Under the pieces are notes generated by a model. The model made no database searches, was not told where the DNA came from, and saw nothing but the letters and a program-made list of their open reading frames with translations. Positions 46,633 to 57,224 of a stretch of DNA of 64,000 bases are shown here, piece after piece. Every line of letters begins with the position of its first letter. Within the stretch, counting starts at the first letter, position 1. A program made the position numbers and the translations under genes. This DNA comes from Lantana camara (Eukaryota; Streptophyta; Magnoliopsida; Lamiales; Verbenaceae), in the NCBI GenBank assembly GCA_037501455.1, contig CM074863.1:13760001-13824000 (forward strand). Reading direction: 5' to 3'.

Positions 46633-46692
46633 TAGTATAGAATACACGGTTCGAACAATGGTAGTACGAGGAGCGTATAAAAGTAGCTGAAA
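46633..46692 (-). pseudogene. relic of a DUF247 carboxy-terminal end
   Basis: The plus-strand string GTAGTATAGAATACACGGTT and the next 40 bp match the 3' coding end of the DUF247 genes (GTAGTATAGAGCACACAGTT in D), with many changes. It lies 10-70 bp beyond the stop of copy C, so a second, decayed 3' end follows C. Confidence 0.5.
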
Positions 46693-46701
46693 ATGATACA
46701 A

Positions 46702-48006
46702 TTATTTCTTCTCAACAACCTGTAGGATAGAGCACACGGTTTGAATGATGGTGAGAATAAGGAGTACAGACGCAGCAACAACTGAAATAAAACCCCAAGG
46801 ACTTCTTAAATATTCTCGATTTAAGACGGCCAACCTTCTATTCCAAATCTTGTAGCGGTAGGTGTTGATGTCCTTAAAGGTTTGACCATAGGCGTGTTTG
46901 TGGAAACATATAACCGACTCCATAAGCCTGTTGAACATGCAGGCAATCACTTCATGATCACCCACCCAATTATGGATAATCCCACGTTTCGTGAGAATGT
47001 CAACGTCTTTTGAAGAATTAATAAGGCTATCCATGAAGTTCAAATACGCTCCAACATAATTCTTTCCTTCATGTTGAAAATATTGCTCATACGTAAGAAG
47101 GTTCCTTAAGAAACGCTCCGTCTCATCGGATATGACCAAAGGTGGGATGAACAAAGTCCCGTTCTCAAATTTTATCTCAAACAAAGAATCACAATCTTTC
47201 CTTTCCCTTTCCCTGAACTTTATATTTGCGCCTATAAGGTCAACGGCAGGGGGAATAAATCTGGACTTATCATTCACGGGAATGGGGTAGCCTTCGTTGG
47301 GATCAACAGCCCCATCAAATGACTTAGGAGTCCACGAACGATATATCAGATCAAGCAAATGCTTTACTTTAGATGGATCAATACTATTCTTCGTCTTTCT
47401 GTAATCTTTATCGGGAAAGAAAAATTTGAAGAAGTTTAAGAGTAGGTCTATCAACCTGTTATATTGGTTTGGCTCCGCCTCCGGCTCAATCAGGTCAAAC
47501 AGCTTGCACAGAAGAAAGAAAGGAATTTGATTTTCAAACAATATCAGATCCCTGCCCAAGCTCCAGCGGATCAACTCCGCTTTGAAGATTGGATCATTCG
47601 AGCAGCTATTGCCCAAATTATGAAACTTTAGTGCGAGTTCAATGATGAAGCAGCCATCTAGTACCAACATTTTGATAAAGTTGTCTCGGTTAAGGTTAAC
47701 ATGTTCGGCATAACAACTCCGTGCCTCGCTTTCCAATTCCGAAACCACTGAGATGTATCTCTCAAGAGTTGTCTCCTTCCTTCGGTCAAGAATTGACTGA
47801 AGATAGCGCAACTTGTGCTCCTCCATCATTTTGTATTTATCATTATTGTGATGATAAGGACCGATGGCTAAAATATCTGGTTCGTAACCCTTGCGATTGA
47901 CACTACGCAAGGGCTCGGTTACTCTGTAGATGAAACCTTGTGATTTTGTATTATGGAACTGAGAGAGTTCCTGCTTTACAGTATCAATTAAAGTGACCTC
48001 GCCCAT
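46702..48006 (-). CDS. DUF247 (UPF0481-type) protein, copy C
   Basis: Intact single-exon frame, 434 residues from the ATG at 48006 (the frame above it has only GTG). The sequence just upstream contains TTTCAG, so a 5'-UTR intron acceptor is possible. Signatures: IGPYHHNNDKYKMMEEHKL, FENQIPFFLLCKLFDLIEPE, a duplicated charged stretch FRERERKDCDSLFEIKFENG, and the C-terminal hydrophobic anchor (PWGFISVVAASVLLILTIIQ). Closest to copy D over its whole length and about 1 kb upstream, so these two are the products of a more recent duplication than A/B versus C/D. Probably functional. Confidence 0.88.
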   Translation of the reverse strand: MGEVTLIDTVKQELSQFHNTKSQGFIYRVTEPLRSVNRKGYEPDILAIGPYHHNNDKYKMMEEHKLRYLQSILDRRKETTLERYISVVSELESEARSCYAEHVNLNRDNFIKMLVLDGCFIIELALKFHNLGNSCSNDPIFKAELIRWSLGRDLILFENQIPFFLLCKLFDLIEPEAEPNQYNRLIDLLLNFFKFFFPDKDYRKTKNSIDPSKVKHLLDLIYRSWTPKSFDGAVDPNEGYPIPVNDKSRFIPPAVDLIGANIKFRERERKDCDSLFEIKFENGTLFIPPLVISDETERFLRNLLTYEQYFQHEGKNYVGAYLNFMDSLINSSKDVDILTKRGIIHNWVGDHEVIACMFNRLMESVICFHKHAYGQTFKDINTYRYKIWNRRLAVLNREYLRSPWGFISVVAASVLLILTIIQTVCSILQVVEKK

Positions 48007-49054
48007 TTTGTGCAGTATATTTGCTGAAATTTCACAAAGCACTTAACTTGTATTAAAAATCAGTAAGTTATAGCAAATAGAAATACTGCATACCACAAAC
48101 TTATAGCGATAGCTACAAAAACTTTTCATGAGGCTTCATCTAATTACTGGTTGCCATTTTAAGTTAATCAATTAATATATCAACGGTACAAAATAATGTT
48201 TTAATACTTGAAAATAATAACTAAAGTTATTAGAAATATCTCCACAATAAAGTTATTTTTAAGGACAGTTTAGTAAATATTAATGTTATTAGAATTGCGA
48301 ACACTAGCTAAAAAGTTTATTAATTAATGAAATAATCAACCAATTAATATAAAAAATAGAAGTTTTGAGAAAGTTATTTACGTTTAAAAAATTAAATTAG
48401 TAATGACATGCAAAATTATTAATATTTTTACACTACTGATAACAATAACAAGATTGTATTTTTTTAAGTATTATTTTTACAGAATTGATAACTATAACAA
48501 GATTAAAAAAAAAAAAAAAAAAAAAAAGGAAGATAACTATAACAAGATTGTACTCTGTTTTAAGTATTTATCAGATTGGTTAGTACATAATTTTTTACAT
48601 ACAAATTATCGAGGAAATCAAATCTAATTAATTTCTCATGTTGTGTACGTAGTAGGATTATCCTTTTGCTAGAATTTAATTGCAATACCTACTAAACAAT
48701 AAATACTCACATTCCGCCAATAGAGGTTGGTTCAAGTGATTTTCTCCAGGATAATGACCTAAGTTCGAGTCCCACCTGAGTGTAGGTTTAAAAAAAAAAA
48801 AAAACAAAACAAAACAAAGACTCACATTCCAATAATTAAGTTAAGATAATTTGAAAGCATTATTCGAAGAACCAGACATTAGTTATCAAAATAAATAGCA
48901 TCAAGAGTAGTACATTTACATCAAATACCAAAACTTACTAAAGTGGAAAACAATATTTATGTGCACCAAAAAAAAAAAAAAAGAAAAGAAAACAATAATT
49001 ATCAAGAGTTGAAGTGTAAAGTGTTAAGAGGATTACAAATCTCTTCCAGATAAT
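48007..49054 (-). other. upstream block of DUF247 C, shared with copy D
   Basis: Resembles 55974 to about 56970 in order and orientation, for example CTTAACTTGTATTAAAAATC directly upstream of each gene and GATTACAAATCTCTTCC at the far end. It includes a poly-A run (about 48505-48527). It is interrupted by a SINE at 48716-48819 that copy D lacks. Confidence 0.7.
48716..48819 (+). mobile_element. SINE upstream of DUF247 C
   Basis: Flanked by the exact 11-bp duplication ACTCACATTCC (48705-48715, 48820-48830). It has an A-box-like GGTTGGTTCAAGTGATT, a B-box-like AAGTTCGAGTCCC and a poly-A-rich tail. About 104 bp, tRNA-derived type. The D copy has the uninterrupted site. Confidence 0.8.
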
Positions 49055-49722
49055 TCAAGGACCAAATATTTCAACATTTTTTAATGTTGGGAATAGAAGT
49101 GTCCTTTTCCTACCACGGTGAAAAAATTAAAGGAAAAAAATTAATCAAATAAATGTGATGTCTATATAAATGTAGAACCACATATTTAAATATCAAGGAC
49201 CAAATATTTCAACATTTTTTTATTTTTATTTTTGTTGAGAAAAACGATCAACCGTATGGTTGTTAACGAGACCCACTCCATAAATATAATCAACCAAATC
49301 AACCAAAAATACAACAATTCATGATCCAAACATCGAGAATGCTAAACATGTTCGAGTGCCCACGATGCGACGCAACAACAATACAATTCATGTGGGCTAA
49401 TTTCCAATGATTTCTATCTATTCTCAAACTAAATATGTTAAAATTATAGCTAGTAGCCTAATACTCACAGGAACAAGACTTGATTAGGACATACTTACTA
49501 GACAGAAATGCAATTTCACCTACAAAATATATAAAGAATTAACTTTCGGTTCAAACTTCAAACAAATAGCAAAATAGGTGCCCACCAATGAATATTAACA
49601 TACTAGGGGTTAATAATGTTAAATATAATATTTGAAACCATATGGAAGTAACTAGTAAGACACTAATTATGTGAAAAGAAAAAAAAAAAGGTAAAGATCA
49701 GAAGCATTCGAATAGAATCCAC
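49055..49722. repeat. intergenic DNA with a 138-bp direct repeat
   Basis: TCAAGGACCAAATATTTCAA plus CATTTTTT occurs at 49055 and 49193, 138 bp apart. The remainder is AT-rich without genes. Confidence 0.55.
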
Positions 49723-50225
49723 CTATGTTGCACGGACACGGACACGGCGACACGGACACGACACGACACGACACGGACACGGCGACACGGATTTTTTAAA
49801 AATTTTAGGACACGACACGGCTATATTTTATATAAATAAATATATTTTATATATAAATTAAAATATTTTATATAAAAATAAAAATAGTTTATAAGTATAA
49901 TCTAGATAAAATAAAATATTTTAAAAAAATATGTATAATTAAAAACTAGAATAAGTTTGTTATTTTAGTTTTCACCCCAAAAAATTCTAAAAATATTAAA
50001 AAATGCATAAAAAACTTTATTTAATTAGAAAATTTGTCCCGCCGTGTCCGAGCCGTGTCGGACACTTCACCCCGCCGTGTCTGACACTGTGTCCTATTTT
50101 TTTTTTTAATTTTTTTTATTTCGGACACGTTTCAACCGTGTCCGACACGCGTCCGAGCCGTGTCCGTGTCCGACACGTGTCGGACACTGCACGGACACTT
50201 TTTTTGCAGTGTCCGTGCTTTCTAG
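49723..50225. mobile_element. hAT-type MITE with GGACAC-rich ends
   Basis: 503 bp. The 8-bp duplication GAATCCAC flanks it (49715-49722 and 50226-50233). Imperfect inverted ends CTATGTTGCACGGACAC and CTAGAAAGCACGGACACT. Subterminal arms are made of short repeats of GGACAC/CGACAC on the left and their complements on the right; the centre is AT-rich. No coding capacity. Confidence 0.75.
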
Positions 50226-51954
50226 GAATCCACAAATGTTCCCATAAATGCCTACCAGTCCATTAAACATATATATATTTACCATAAAGGCATACGGTAC
50301 ATATATAATTGTTCGGACAAAAAAGGCAATACCAAAAAACTCTTTAAAGAGATAAGATAATAATTTAATGCATATACACTCGCAAGTCATAGGAGCAGAT
50401 CACTTACAAAGAGCAAGAATGATTTCCCTGGTGATGACGTTACTTTCAATTTCGTCTCTTTCTGCACCTCACTATTAAATAATGGCTAGATGAGAATCAT
50501 TGTTTCATACGTAGCTATTAAAAGTTCAGGCTAATAAGTTTGATGAAGGAAGGTATAAAGAACATGTTGAAGTTCTTCACTTTATTCTTTACCAACTAGA
50601 TGTAAGATTCGTACTCTTCACTTAATATTCTTTGTATTTTGAGGATGACTCTGTACATTTTCTTTAGTAATATTGATCCTCCATGTCACACACACCGTCC
50701 TTTGACACTCGTTGGACTCGAGTGCAGCTTTCAAAACCATCTAGTATGATACAAAATTGGACATAAACTACAATATATCCAAAATGAATTTTAATTGGTT
50801 ACACTTCCACTATTTGACATATACCAATTCTATTTTTTCCCCGGTCAGGAAGGGCCTGAGCAAGCTTAGGCAGGTTCAAGATGTGTCTTTCATGTGCATA
50901 ATATTTTTATCTCGCATAACACTTAACATCAACAATCGAGGAATAGCTCTAATACAATTTTGTCACATGACAGTTTGCGAGGTTGTTTGACACAAGTTCA
51001 ATCTCCAGTTCCGGCCTGACACCAAAACATAAAACGGCCCGAATTGTAATATTGAGCATAAGATGTATAAACTGTCCGAATTGCACCCAACGATAGTGGG
51101 TTTAATTATTAATTGAAAAACTCATGGTTCTTAACCCTCATCAAAATAACTTTTTATATTTAACCGCATCACAAAGTTCGATCTGGTTTCAATTTTTTAT
51201 CTTTTGTAAAATTTACTGAATGCAATTTGAAATAGCTAGAGCAGTAGACTTATCAGATGAACACCGTATGCTTTTGATGTTAATGATTTATTATTATTTG
51301 ATAATTTAAATGAAAATATTAGACGTTGAATTATTTCATATGCAGATATATTTGATATATCTATTTGAATTTTAAAATTAAATATACTAAGCAATATATA
51401 CTTATGTTAACACGTTAATTTGATTACTCACAATCACAGGACTACAGGAGCCAATCTCTTTCACAATGCCAGAATGATTTATTTTGTAATGACGTTATTT
51501 TCACCTTCGACTCTTTCCATACCTGAATTTAAATAAATACAGATCAGAATCGATCATTGATTCATACGCCGCAATTAAAATGTTAAAACTATAATGGTCA
51601 AGGAAGGTATAAAGAACATGATAGTTCTTTTCTCTTTTTGTTGATCTTCTCTCTTTCCTTGAAAGTTGAAAGACATCTACCATTTTGAAGCTCCTGAAAT
51701 GGGGCTGTTTTCATCTCTGGCTCTTCGCTTTATTCATTTGCAAATATAACATTCGTCGTGTAACTCATTCTTTTTCGTATACCAATTTGAAGCTCCCTGA
51801 AGGGTGGTGTTTTCATTCCCTACCTTTTTACTTTATTCTTTCCCAGTATAATGTAAGATTCGTCGTGTAACTCATTCTTCTTCATAATGTGGGACGTCCT
51901 TATTTGGGATAATAATCGATGAGGTGATCAAAGAATAACAAGGTGTCATCAGAA
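50226..51954. repeat. intergenic DNA with local duplications
   Basis: Segments around 50418-50600 and 51470-51625 resemble each other (TGATGACGTTA/TAATGACGTTA, then AGGAAGGTATAAAGAACATG), and a similar CACTCTTTC block recurs near 57945. A tandem pair of about 113 bp lies at 51681-51888 (TTGAAGCTCC ... ATTCGTCGTGTAACTCATTC twice). No intact gene. These look like remnants of duplicated DUF247 upstream regions. Confidence 0.5.
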
Positions 51955-52285
51955 CTGTCCCATTTTTTAAGTTAGTATATATCAAACAAATTCTCACATG
52001 TTTTCCACCTGTAAAAACTTCACAGTAGCTTCCCTGGGCTCTGCTTCAGAGTGGACGAACCGGCCTTATTCTCCAAAGAAAGGAACGGACTCTATACCTT
52101 TTTTCCTTTTTTTTTTTTTTAGGAGTAGCCTGTTATTAGACCACAAATGATTCAAGAAGTTTGTCAGGACAGTGGGTGTATCTGATCAAACATAAGCTTG
52201 ATTTTACTGTTATTAGCTTAGTCCCATGTTGAAATGTAACCTAGGGTCTTTCCCTTTTCTTGCACTTCACATTCGCATATGTTTT
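51955..52285 (-). pseudogene. DUF247 relic fragments
   Basis: Two short plus-strand stretches resemble the antisense of the DUF247 mid-region: about 51957-52050 (TGTCCCATTTTT, ATCAAACAAAT, CTCACATG, TTTTCC) and 52248-52282 (TTTCCCTTTTCTTGCACTTC plus ACATTCGCAT). The matching sites in copies A and B are adjacent, so the relic has been stretched by an insertion or shuffled. No reading frame remains. Confidence 0.45.
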
Positions 52286-53214
52286 TTTGGGAGTCATATC
52301 ATTGGTAATTGGCATATGCGGTGTTATATGTAATTTGAATAATGTTTGGATGTTTCGGAATAAATCTTAGTGTATAACTGGAACTTCACAATTTTTTTAA
52401 CAGGCCCCTAGTGTATGGGGGTCGAGTGTATTTTACATTATTTCAAGTAGGATGCAAGTGTCATTATATCCAAATATAGGCTACCACTCACGTAATTATA
52501 TGCTAATGGGGGCTAGGTGTTTATCAGCACAAATATCTAGGACTTAATTGATGATATTATCAAGCTGGGATGATTTTAGTTTCTTAGGTTATGCACTTAC
52601 ATTTTCAAAACTCTAAGTCTCTCTATAATATCTCATAAATGTATTTCCCTAAAAAATTACTATAACCGATAAAATTATAAATAAATGTTAATGCTAAGAT
52701 TATAAATGAATGTTAATGATTTAGATGAACCATGAGAACTCAAATCTCAAACACTACAATTACAGATCCTTTGTATATGACCATACCTTAGTATGACAAA
52801 ACCAATAATACTGAGATTACCAATTAGACCTCTTAAATAATACGGATCCCTGATATATGCAAACAAACTTCCGAAGTATGTAGATTTTTAAATTCAAGGA
52901 GTTTTAAATTCATTAATTTGATATTCTTTGCAAATCCAAACGCAACCTCAAGTTATTTTGGCTGCTATGAATATCCGGTCCATAACTATGTGTCGATTTT
53001 TTATTTTCTCAAAGAAGAAATACTTCCTTACAGCCGAAACTGCGAATTTGATCTCCCCATATATATTCCACACATATATAATATTTGGTCTCTGATTAAG
53101 AAGTTCATACTGTTCTTTATTTCTTTTTCAGGTCAGAACATTTGAGAATACATTATGTAGTGAATTTGTCTTGATGTTTGTTTGCAATCTTGTCTCCCGA
53201 TGCTAACAGCGTGA
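52286..53214. other. intergenic DNA upstream of the gene X relic
   Basis: AT-rich. The plus-strand frame at 52918-53145 shows no recognised domain and could be intron or upstream exon remains of gene X. Nothing else is supported. Confidence 0.4.
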
Positions 53215-54440
53215 AGAAATTATTGCAATAGTTCCTTGAGAAGAATGGTGGGAACTGGGAACTGGCTGTGATTGTGAAGGATCGTTCAAATCCACAAATA
53301 GCTTTGCTGCCTTTACATCCACAAGTACGTTCTTGATTTAGTACTACTGCAGCCTCCGAGTATGCTCATCAGATGGCACGGAAGCCATATGGTTACCACA
53401 ACGTGATCTTTAGTTGGATTGATACAGTGGCTGACAATCATCCGCCACCTTTAGATGCTCACTCGGTACATTAATTTCTCTCTTGTACAATTATCCTTTC
53501 CCATTAACTATGTGACATCTTAATATTGGTTATCTTTTTTCGGTGTGCAGGTCATTTTTGTCCTGTCTATGTCGACCAGGATGCAGCTAGCATATGCTGC
53601 AAACATGTGGAATGAAGCTCTTAATATCCGCCTTGGGACTGAGGTGACTATGATTTCATATTACGGAAATTTTAAATTAGTGAATTCATTACCCTTAAGA
53701 ATTTATGGGATAATTACACGACATACCTTGATGTTTGACCTAATTATACAGACTTCCCATAACTTTTGAGAAATTACAAAAACTTCCCCTGATATGCCCC
53801 TGTGTTCAGCTCAATGCATGCTATTATAGTAGCAATTTAAAGTGAAATATTGACCGGCTGGGGAAAAAATATGACAATCATAAAATGATATACACAGTGC
53901 ATCAAAAAATTAAAAAAAAAAAGAAAAAAAAAAAGATATAGACATACTATTGTTATTATCAAAATTCATGGATCATGTATTGTGAATTCCTTGACAGGGG
54001 AAGTTATTGTAATTTCTTAAACCTCAAGAGAAGTTTGCACCTAGGCCAAACTTAAGGGTATATCAGCATAATTATCCCATATGAAATTAATTTACTATTA
54101 TTAGAAACACTTGAGATGCTTCTGTTTCATCGTATTTGTTTTCTACTGGTAGGGTCTTGATTTGTATGGAATTCTAGATGGGACCAAAATTAGACGAGGT
54201 ATAACTTTTGGTCAATTACTCACTATTCCCGAACAAGATGAATGGGTCTACAAAATGCGTTTCTTTTATTCTATCTATGTGTAAACAAGCTGAAGGGTTC
54301 GCTCCAATATCCAACTCCATTCAAGTCACCGAGTTTATGGTAAGTAGCTAAGTTTTGGGATTCAAAGATGGACTGTTCATTTTCTAATTTCTGCTTATGC
54401 TGCTTTCTTGTACTTGTTGCAGATTGAGGAGTAGGTGTCC
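53215..54440 (+). pseudogene. decayed copy of gene X
   Basis: Exon-like pieces: about 53215-53465 (NGGNWELAVIVKDRSNPQIA ... SEYAHQMARKPYGYHNVIFSWIDT, with stops), a GT...GTGCAG intron, 53551-53643 (VIFVLSMSTRMQLAYAANMW), a long intron holding a MITE, about 54153-54338 (LDLYGILDGTKIRRGITFGQ, LLTIPEQDEWVYKMRFF, then a frameshift to QAEGFAPISNSIQVTEFM and a GTAAGT donor), then an intron whose end matches window positions 1-45. The last exon breaks off after a few codons (IEE stop). Several stops and a shift make it a pseudogene. The protein family is unknown to me. Confidence 0.6.
53704..54081. mobile_element. MITE with long inverted repeats in a gene X intron
   Basis: 378 bp. TATGGGATAATTA at 53704 pairs with TAATTATCCCATA ending at 54081, and inverted similarity continues for roughly 90 bp (AACTTCCCCTG against its complement CAGGGGAAGTT). 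Flanks TAAGAATTTA/TATGAAATTA may be a decayed 9-10 bp duplication, which would suit a Mutator-like MITE. Confidence 0.6.
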
Positions 54441-54692
54441 AATTCCCGGCAAAAAATTGACAATATTCAGCGAAAATTAATACCAAAACGATATGAGATG
54501 ACAATTTGAAAATTTTTAATAAAGTTTGAATGACAACTTGAAATTAACATTTTAAAATTTGGATAAAAAGTTGAAAAATGATCATAGCTCGAGGAACAAC
54601 TTCTATAAAATAACTATGGAATACATAATGTTTGAAAACAATAAGTTGATAACCAACGACAATATTTCATGACTTACAGTTGCTGAGTATCT
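54441..54692. other. gap between gene X relic and DUF247 D
   Basis: AT-rich 3' flank. Similar to 46370-46500 in part, and its right end is the conserved DUF247 3' flank (GATAACCAACGACAATATTT). Confidence 0.5.
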
Positions 54693-55973
54693 CTAAACAA
54701 CCTGTAGTATAGAGCACACAGTTTGAATGACAGTGAGAATAAGGAGTACAGAAGCAGCAACAACTGAAATAAAACCCCAAGGACTTCTTATATATTCTCG
54801 ATTTAAGACGGCCAACCTTCTATTCCAAGCCTTTTTGCGGTAGTTATTGATGGCCTCAAAGGTTTTACCATAGGCGTGTTTGTGGTAACATATAACCGAG
54901 TCCATAAGCCTGTTAAACATATCGGCAATCACTTCATGATCTCCCACCCAATTTTGGATAATCCCATGTTTCGAGAGAACATCAACGTCTTTTGAAGAAT
55001 TAATAAGGCTATCCATGAAGTTCAAATACGCTCCAACATAATTCTTGCCTTCATGTTGAAAATATTGCTCATACGTAAGAAGGTTCCTTAAGAAGCGCTC
55101 CGTCTCATCGGATATGATCAAAGGTGGGATGAACAAAGTCCCATTCTCAAACTTTATCTCAAACAAAGAATCACAATCTTTCCTTTCCCTGAACTTTATA
55201 TTAGCACCTATAAGGTCAACGGCAGTGGGAATAAATCTGGACTTATTATTCACGGGAATGGGGTAGCCTTCATTGGGATCAATAGCCCCATCAAATGATT
55301 CAGGAATCCACCGACGATATATCAGATCAAGCAAATGCTTTACATTAGACAGACTTCTATTCTTCGTCTTTCTGTAATCTTGGTCGGGGAAAAAAAATTT
55401 GAAGAAGCTTAAGAATAGGTCTATCAACCTATTATACTGGTCTGGCCCCGGCTCAATCAGGTCAAACAGCTTGCACAGAAGAAAGAAAGGAATTTGATTT
55501 TCAAACAATATAAGATCCCTGCCCACGCTCCAGCGGATCAACTCCGCTGTGAAGATTGGATCATTCGAGCACCTATAGCATGAATTGCGAAACTTTAGCA
55601 GGAGTTCAATGATGAAGCAACCATCTAGTGCCAACATTTTGATAAACTGGTCTCGGTCAAGGTTAACGGGCTCGGCGTAACAACTCCGTGCGTCTTCTTC
55701 CAATTCTGAAACCACTGATACGTATCTCTCAGCAGTAGTCTCCCTCCTACGTTTGAGGATTGACTTTAGATAGCGCAGCTTGTGCTCCTCCATCATTTTG
55801 TACTTATCTTTACCGTGATGATAAGGACCAATTGCTAAAATATCTGGGTCGTATCCCTTGGTATTGACACTACGCAAGGGCTCAGTTACTCTATAGATGA
55901 AAGCTTGTGTTTCTGTATCGTGGAGCTGATAGAGTTCTTGATTTATTCTATTAGTTAAAGCAGCTTCGCCCAT
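54693..55973 (-). CDS. DUF247 (UPF0481-type) protein, copy D
   Basis: Intact single-exon frame, 426 residues from the ATG at 55973. Signatures: IGPYHHGKDKYKMMEEHKL, FENQIPFFLLCKLFDLIEPG, FRERKDCDSLFEIKFENGTL, and C-terminal anchor PWGFISVVAASVLLILTVIQ. It differs from copy C mainly by small indels (for example the extra RE in C) and scattered changes, and shares upstream DNA with it. Tail-to-tail with the gene X relic, as copy A is with gene X. Probably functional. Confidence 0.88.
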   Translation of the reverse strand: MGEAALTNRINQELYQLHDTETQAFIYRVTEPLRSVNTKGYDPDILAIGPYHHGKDKYKMMEEHKLRYLKSILKRRRETTAERYVSVVSELEEDARSCYAEPVNLDRDQFIKMLALDGCFIIELLLKFRNSCYRCSNDPIFTAELIRWSVGRDLILFENQIPFFLLCKLFDLIEPGPDQYNRLIDLFLSFFKFFFPDQDYRKTKNRSLSNVKHLLDLIYRRWIPESFDGAIDPNEGYPIPVNNKSRFIPTAVDLIGANIKFRERKDCDSLFEIKFENGTLFIPPLIISDETERFLRNLLTYEQYFQHEGKNYVGAYLNFMDSLINSSKDVDVLSKHGIIQNWVGDHEVIADMFNRLMDSVICYHKHAYGKTFEAINNYRKKAWNRRLAVLNREYIRSPWGFISVVAASVLLILTVIQTVCSILQVV

Positions 55974-56970
55974 TTTGTGCAGTATATTTGCTGAAATTTC
56001 ACAAAGCACTTAACTTGTATTAAAAATCAGTAAGTTCTATAGCAAATAGAAATAGTACTGTATCCTACCACAAACATATAGCAATAGCTCCAAAAACTTT
56101 TCAGGAGGCTTCATCTTTAAGTTAATATACTAACAGTGCAAAATAATGTTTTCATAATTTAAAATATTTAATGAAGCTATTAGAAATATTTCTGCAGTAA
56201 AGCTATTTTAAGGAAGATTAAGTAAATATTAATATTGTTAGAATTGATAGATTTTTATATTATTTTAACAATCTTCATGATATAGTACCATACAAAACTC
56301 TAGCTAAGAAGTCTATTAATTAATAAAATATTCAATCAATTAATATTAAAACTAAAGTAACTCAAAAACGTGAGTTTTGAGGATGTTATTAGCTTTTAAA
56401 AAAATCTAGTAATCACCTGCAAAATTAGTTAATATATTTACCCTATTTGAGGATGTCAGATTGATTCCTAGTTCCTACGTATATATATATTTTTATATAT
56501 ACAAATTATCAAGGAGATTAAATATAATTTCCCATGTTGTGTAGTAGAATTATGCTTCCGATTGCAATATCCAACTAAATAACAAATAATCAAATCTAAT
56601 AATTAATTAAAGATTATTTCAAAGGAATAGAGGAAATAAGACAGCTAGCTAGAAGAACATGAATACATTTTTTTTTTTTTTTTTTAACACACACCCCAAG
56701 TGGCCCAAGGGATTCGAACCCGGGACTTTGCCTTCGAAAAAGAACATGAATACATGACAGTAGTTAATCAAAATAAAAAATATGAAAAGAACTACATTTA
56801 CCTCGGATTATCGGATACCAAAAGTTATTAAAGAGGAAGACCAAAAAAAAAAAGAAAAAAGTTATTAAAGAGAAAAAATGACTAAAAGAGGAAAACATTA
56901 ATTAACAAGAATAAAAATGTTAAAAGAGGGATTACAAATCTCTTCCCGACAATTCACAAATAAAATTGAG
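55974..56970 (-). other. upstream block of DUF247 D, shared with copy C
   Basis: Counterpart of 48007-49054; presumably contains the promoter and perhaps a 5'-UTR exon. No motif is clear enough to name. Interrupted by a truncated SINE (56669-56739) that copy C lacks. Confidence 0.65.
56669..56739 (-). mobile_element. 5'-truncated SINE
   Basis: Flanked by AAGAACATGAATACAT (56653-56668 and 56740-56755). On the minus strand it has a B-box-like CCCGGGTTCGAATCCC, then GGTGTGTGTTA and a poly-A tail. The A box is missing, so it is a 5'-truncated copy. Confidence 0.78.
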
Positions 56971-57125
56971 GATTGGATAATAAATTAAACCTATCAAAAA
57001 TTACATCGGAAGAGAAATGAGAGACGAGTTGATCTCATAAAAACAATTTATTTAAAGAAACTTGTTTTTGAAAGTGATTGTAGAGCTATACTTGAATTAG
57101 GAGTTAATTCTGACTTAATGCATTT

Positions 57126-57213
57126 CTTTTTTTTTTAATACATACCCTAAGTAGATTCGAATCTGAATCATTGTCCTAGAGAAAATCATTTGGAACAACT
57201 TGTATTGGCCGAT
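57126..57213 (-). mobile_element. SINE
   Basis: Flanked by TTAATGCATTT (57115-57125 and 57214-57224). On the minus strand: AATGATTTTCTCTAGGACAA, a B-box-like AGATTCGAATCTAC and a poly-A tail. Related to the SINE at 48716 (shared GATTTTCTC-AGGA-AATGA core). Confidence 0.75.
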
Positions 57214-57224
57214 TTAATGCATTT

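Noticed and set aside
46575..46781. Minus-strand 68-residue frame overlapping the end of DUF247 C
   Set aside because: It is an out-of-frame reading of the DUF247 C end plus the adjacent relic, not a separate gene.
49733..49790. Short regular repeats that might suggest a CRISPR array
   Set aside because: They are direct tandem GGACAC units without spacers, inside a MITE with an 8-bp target duplication, in a plant genome.
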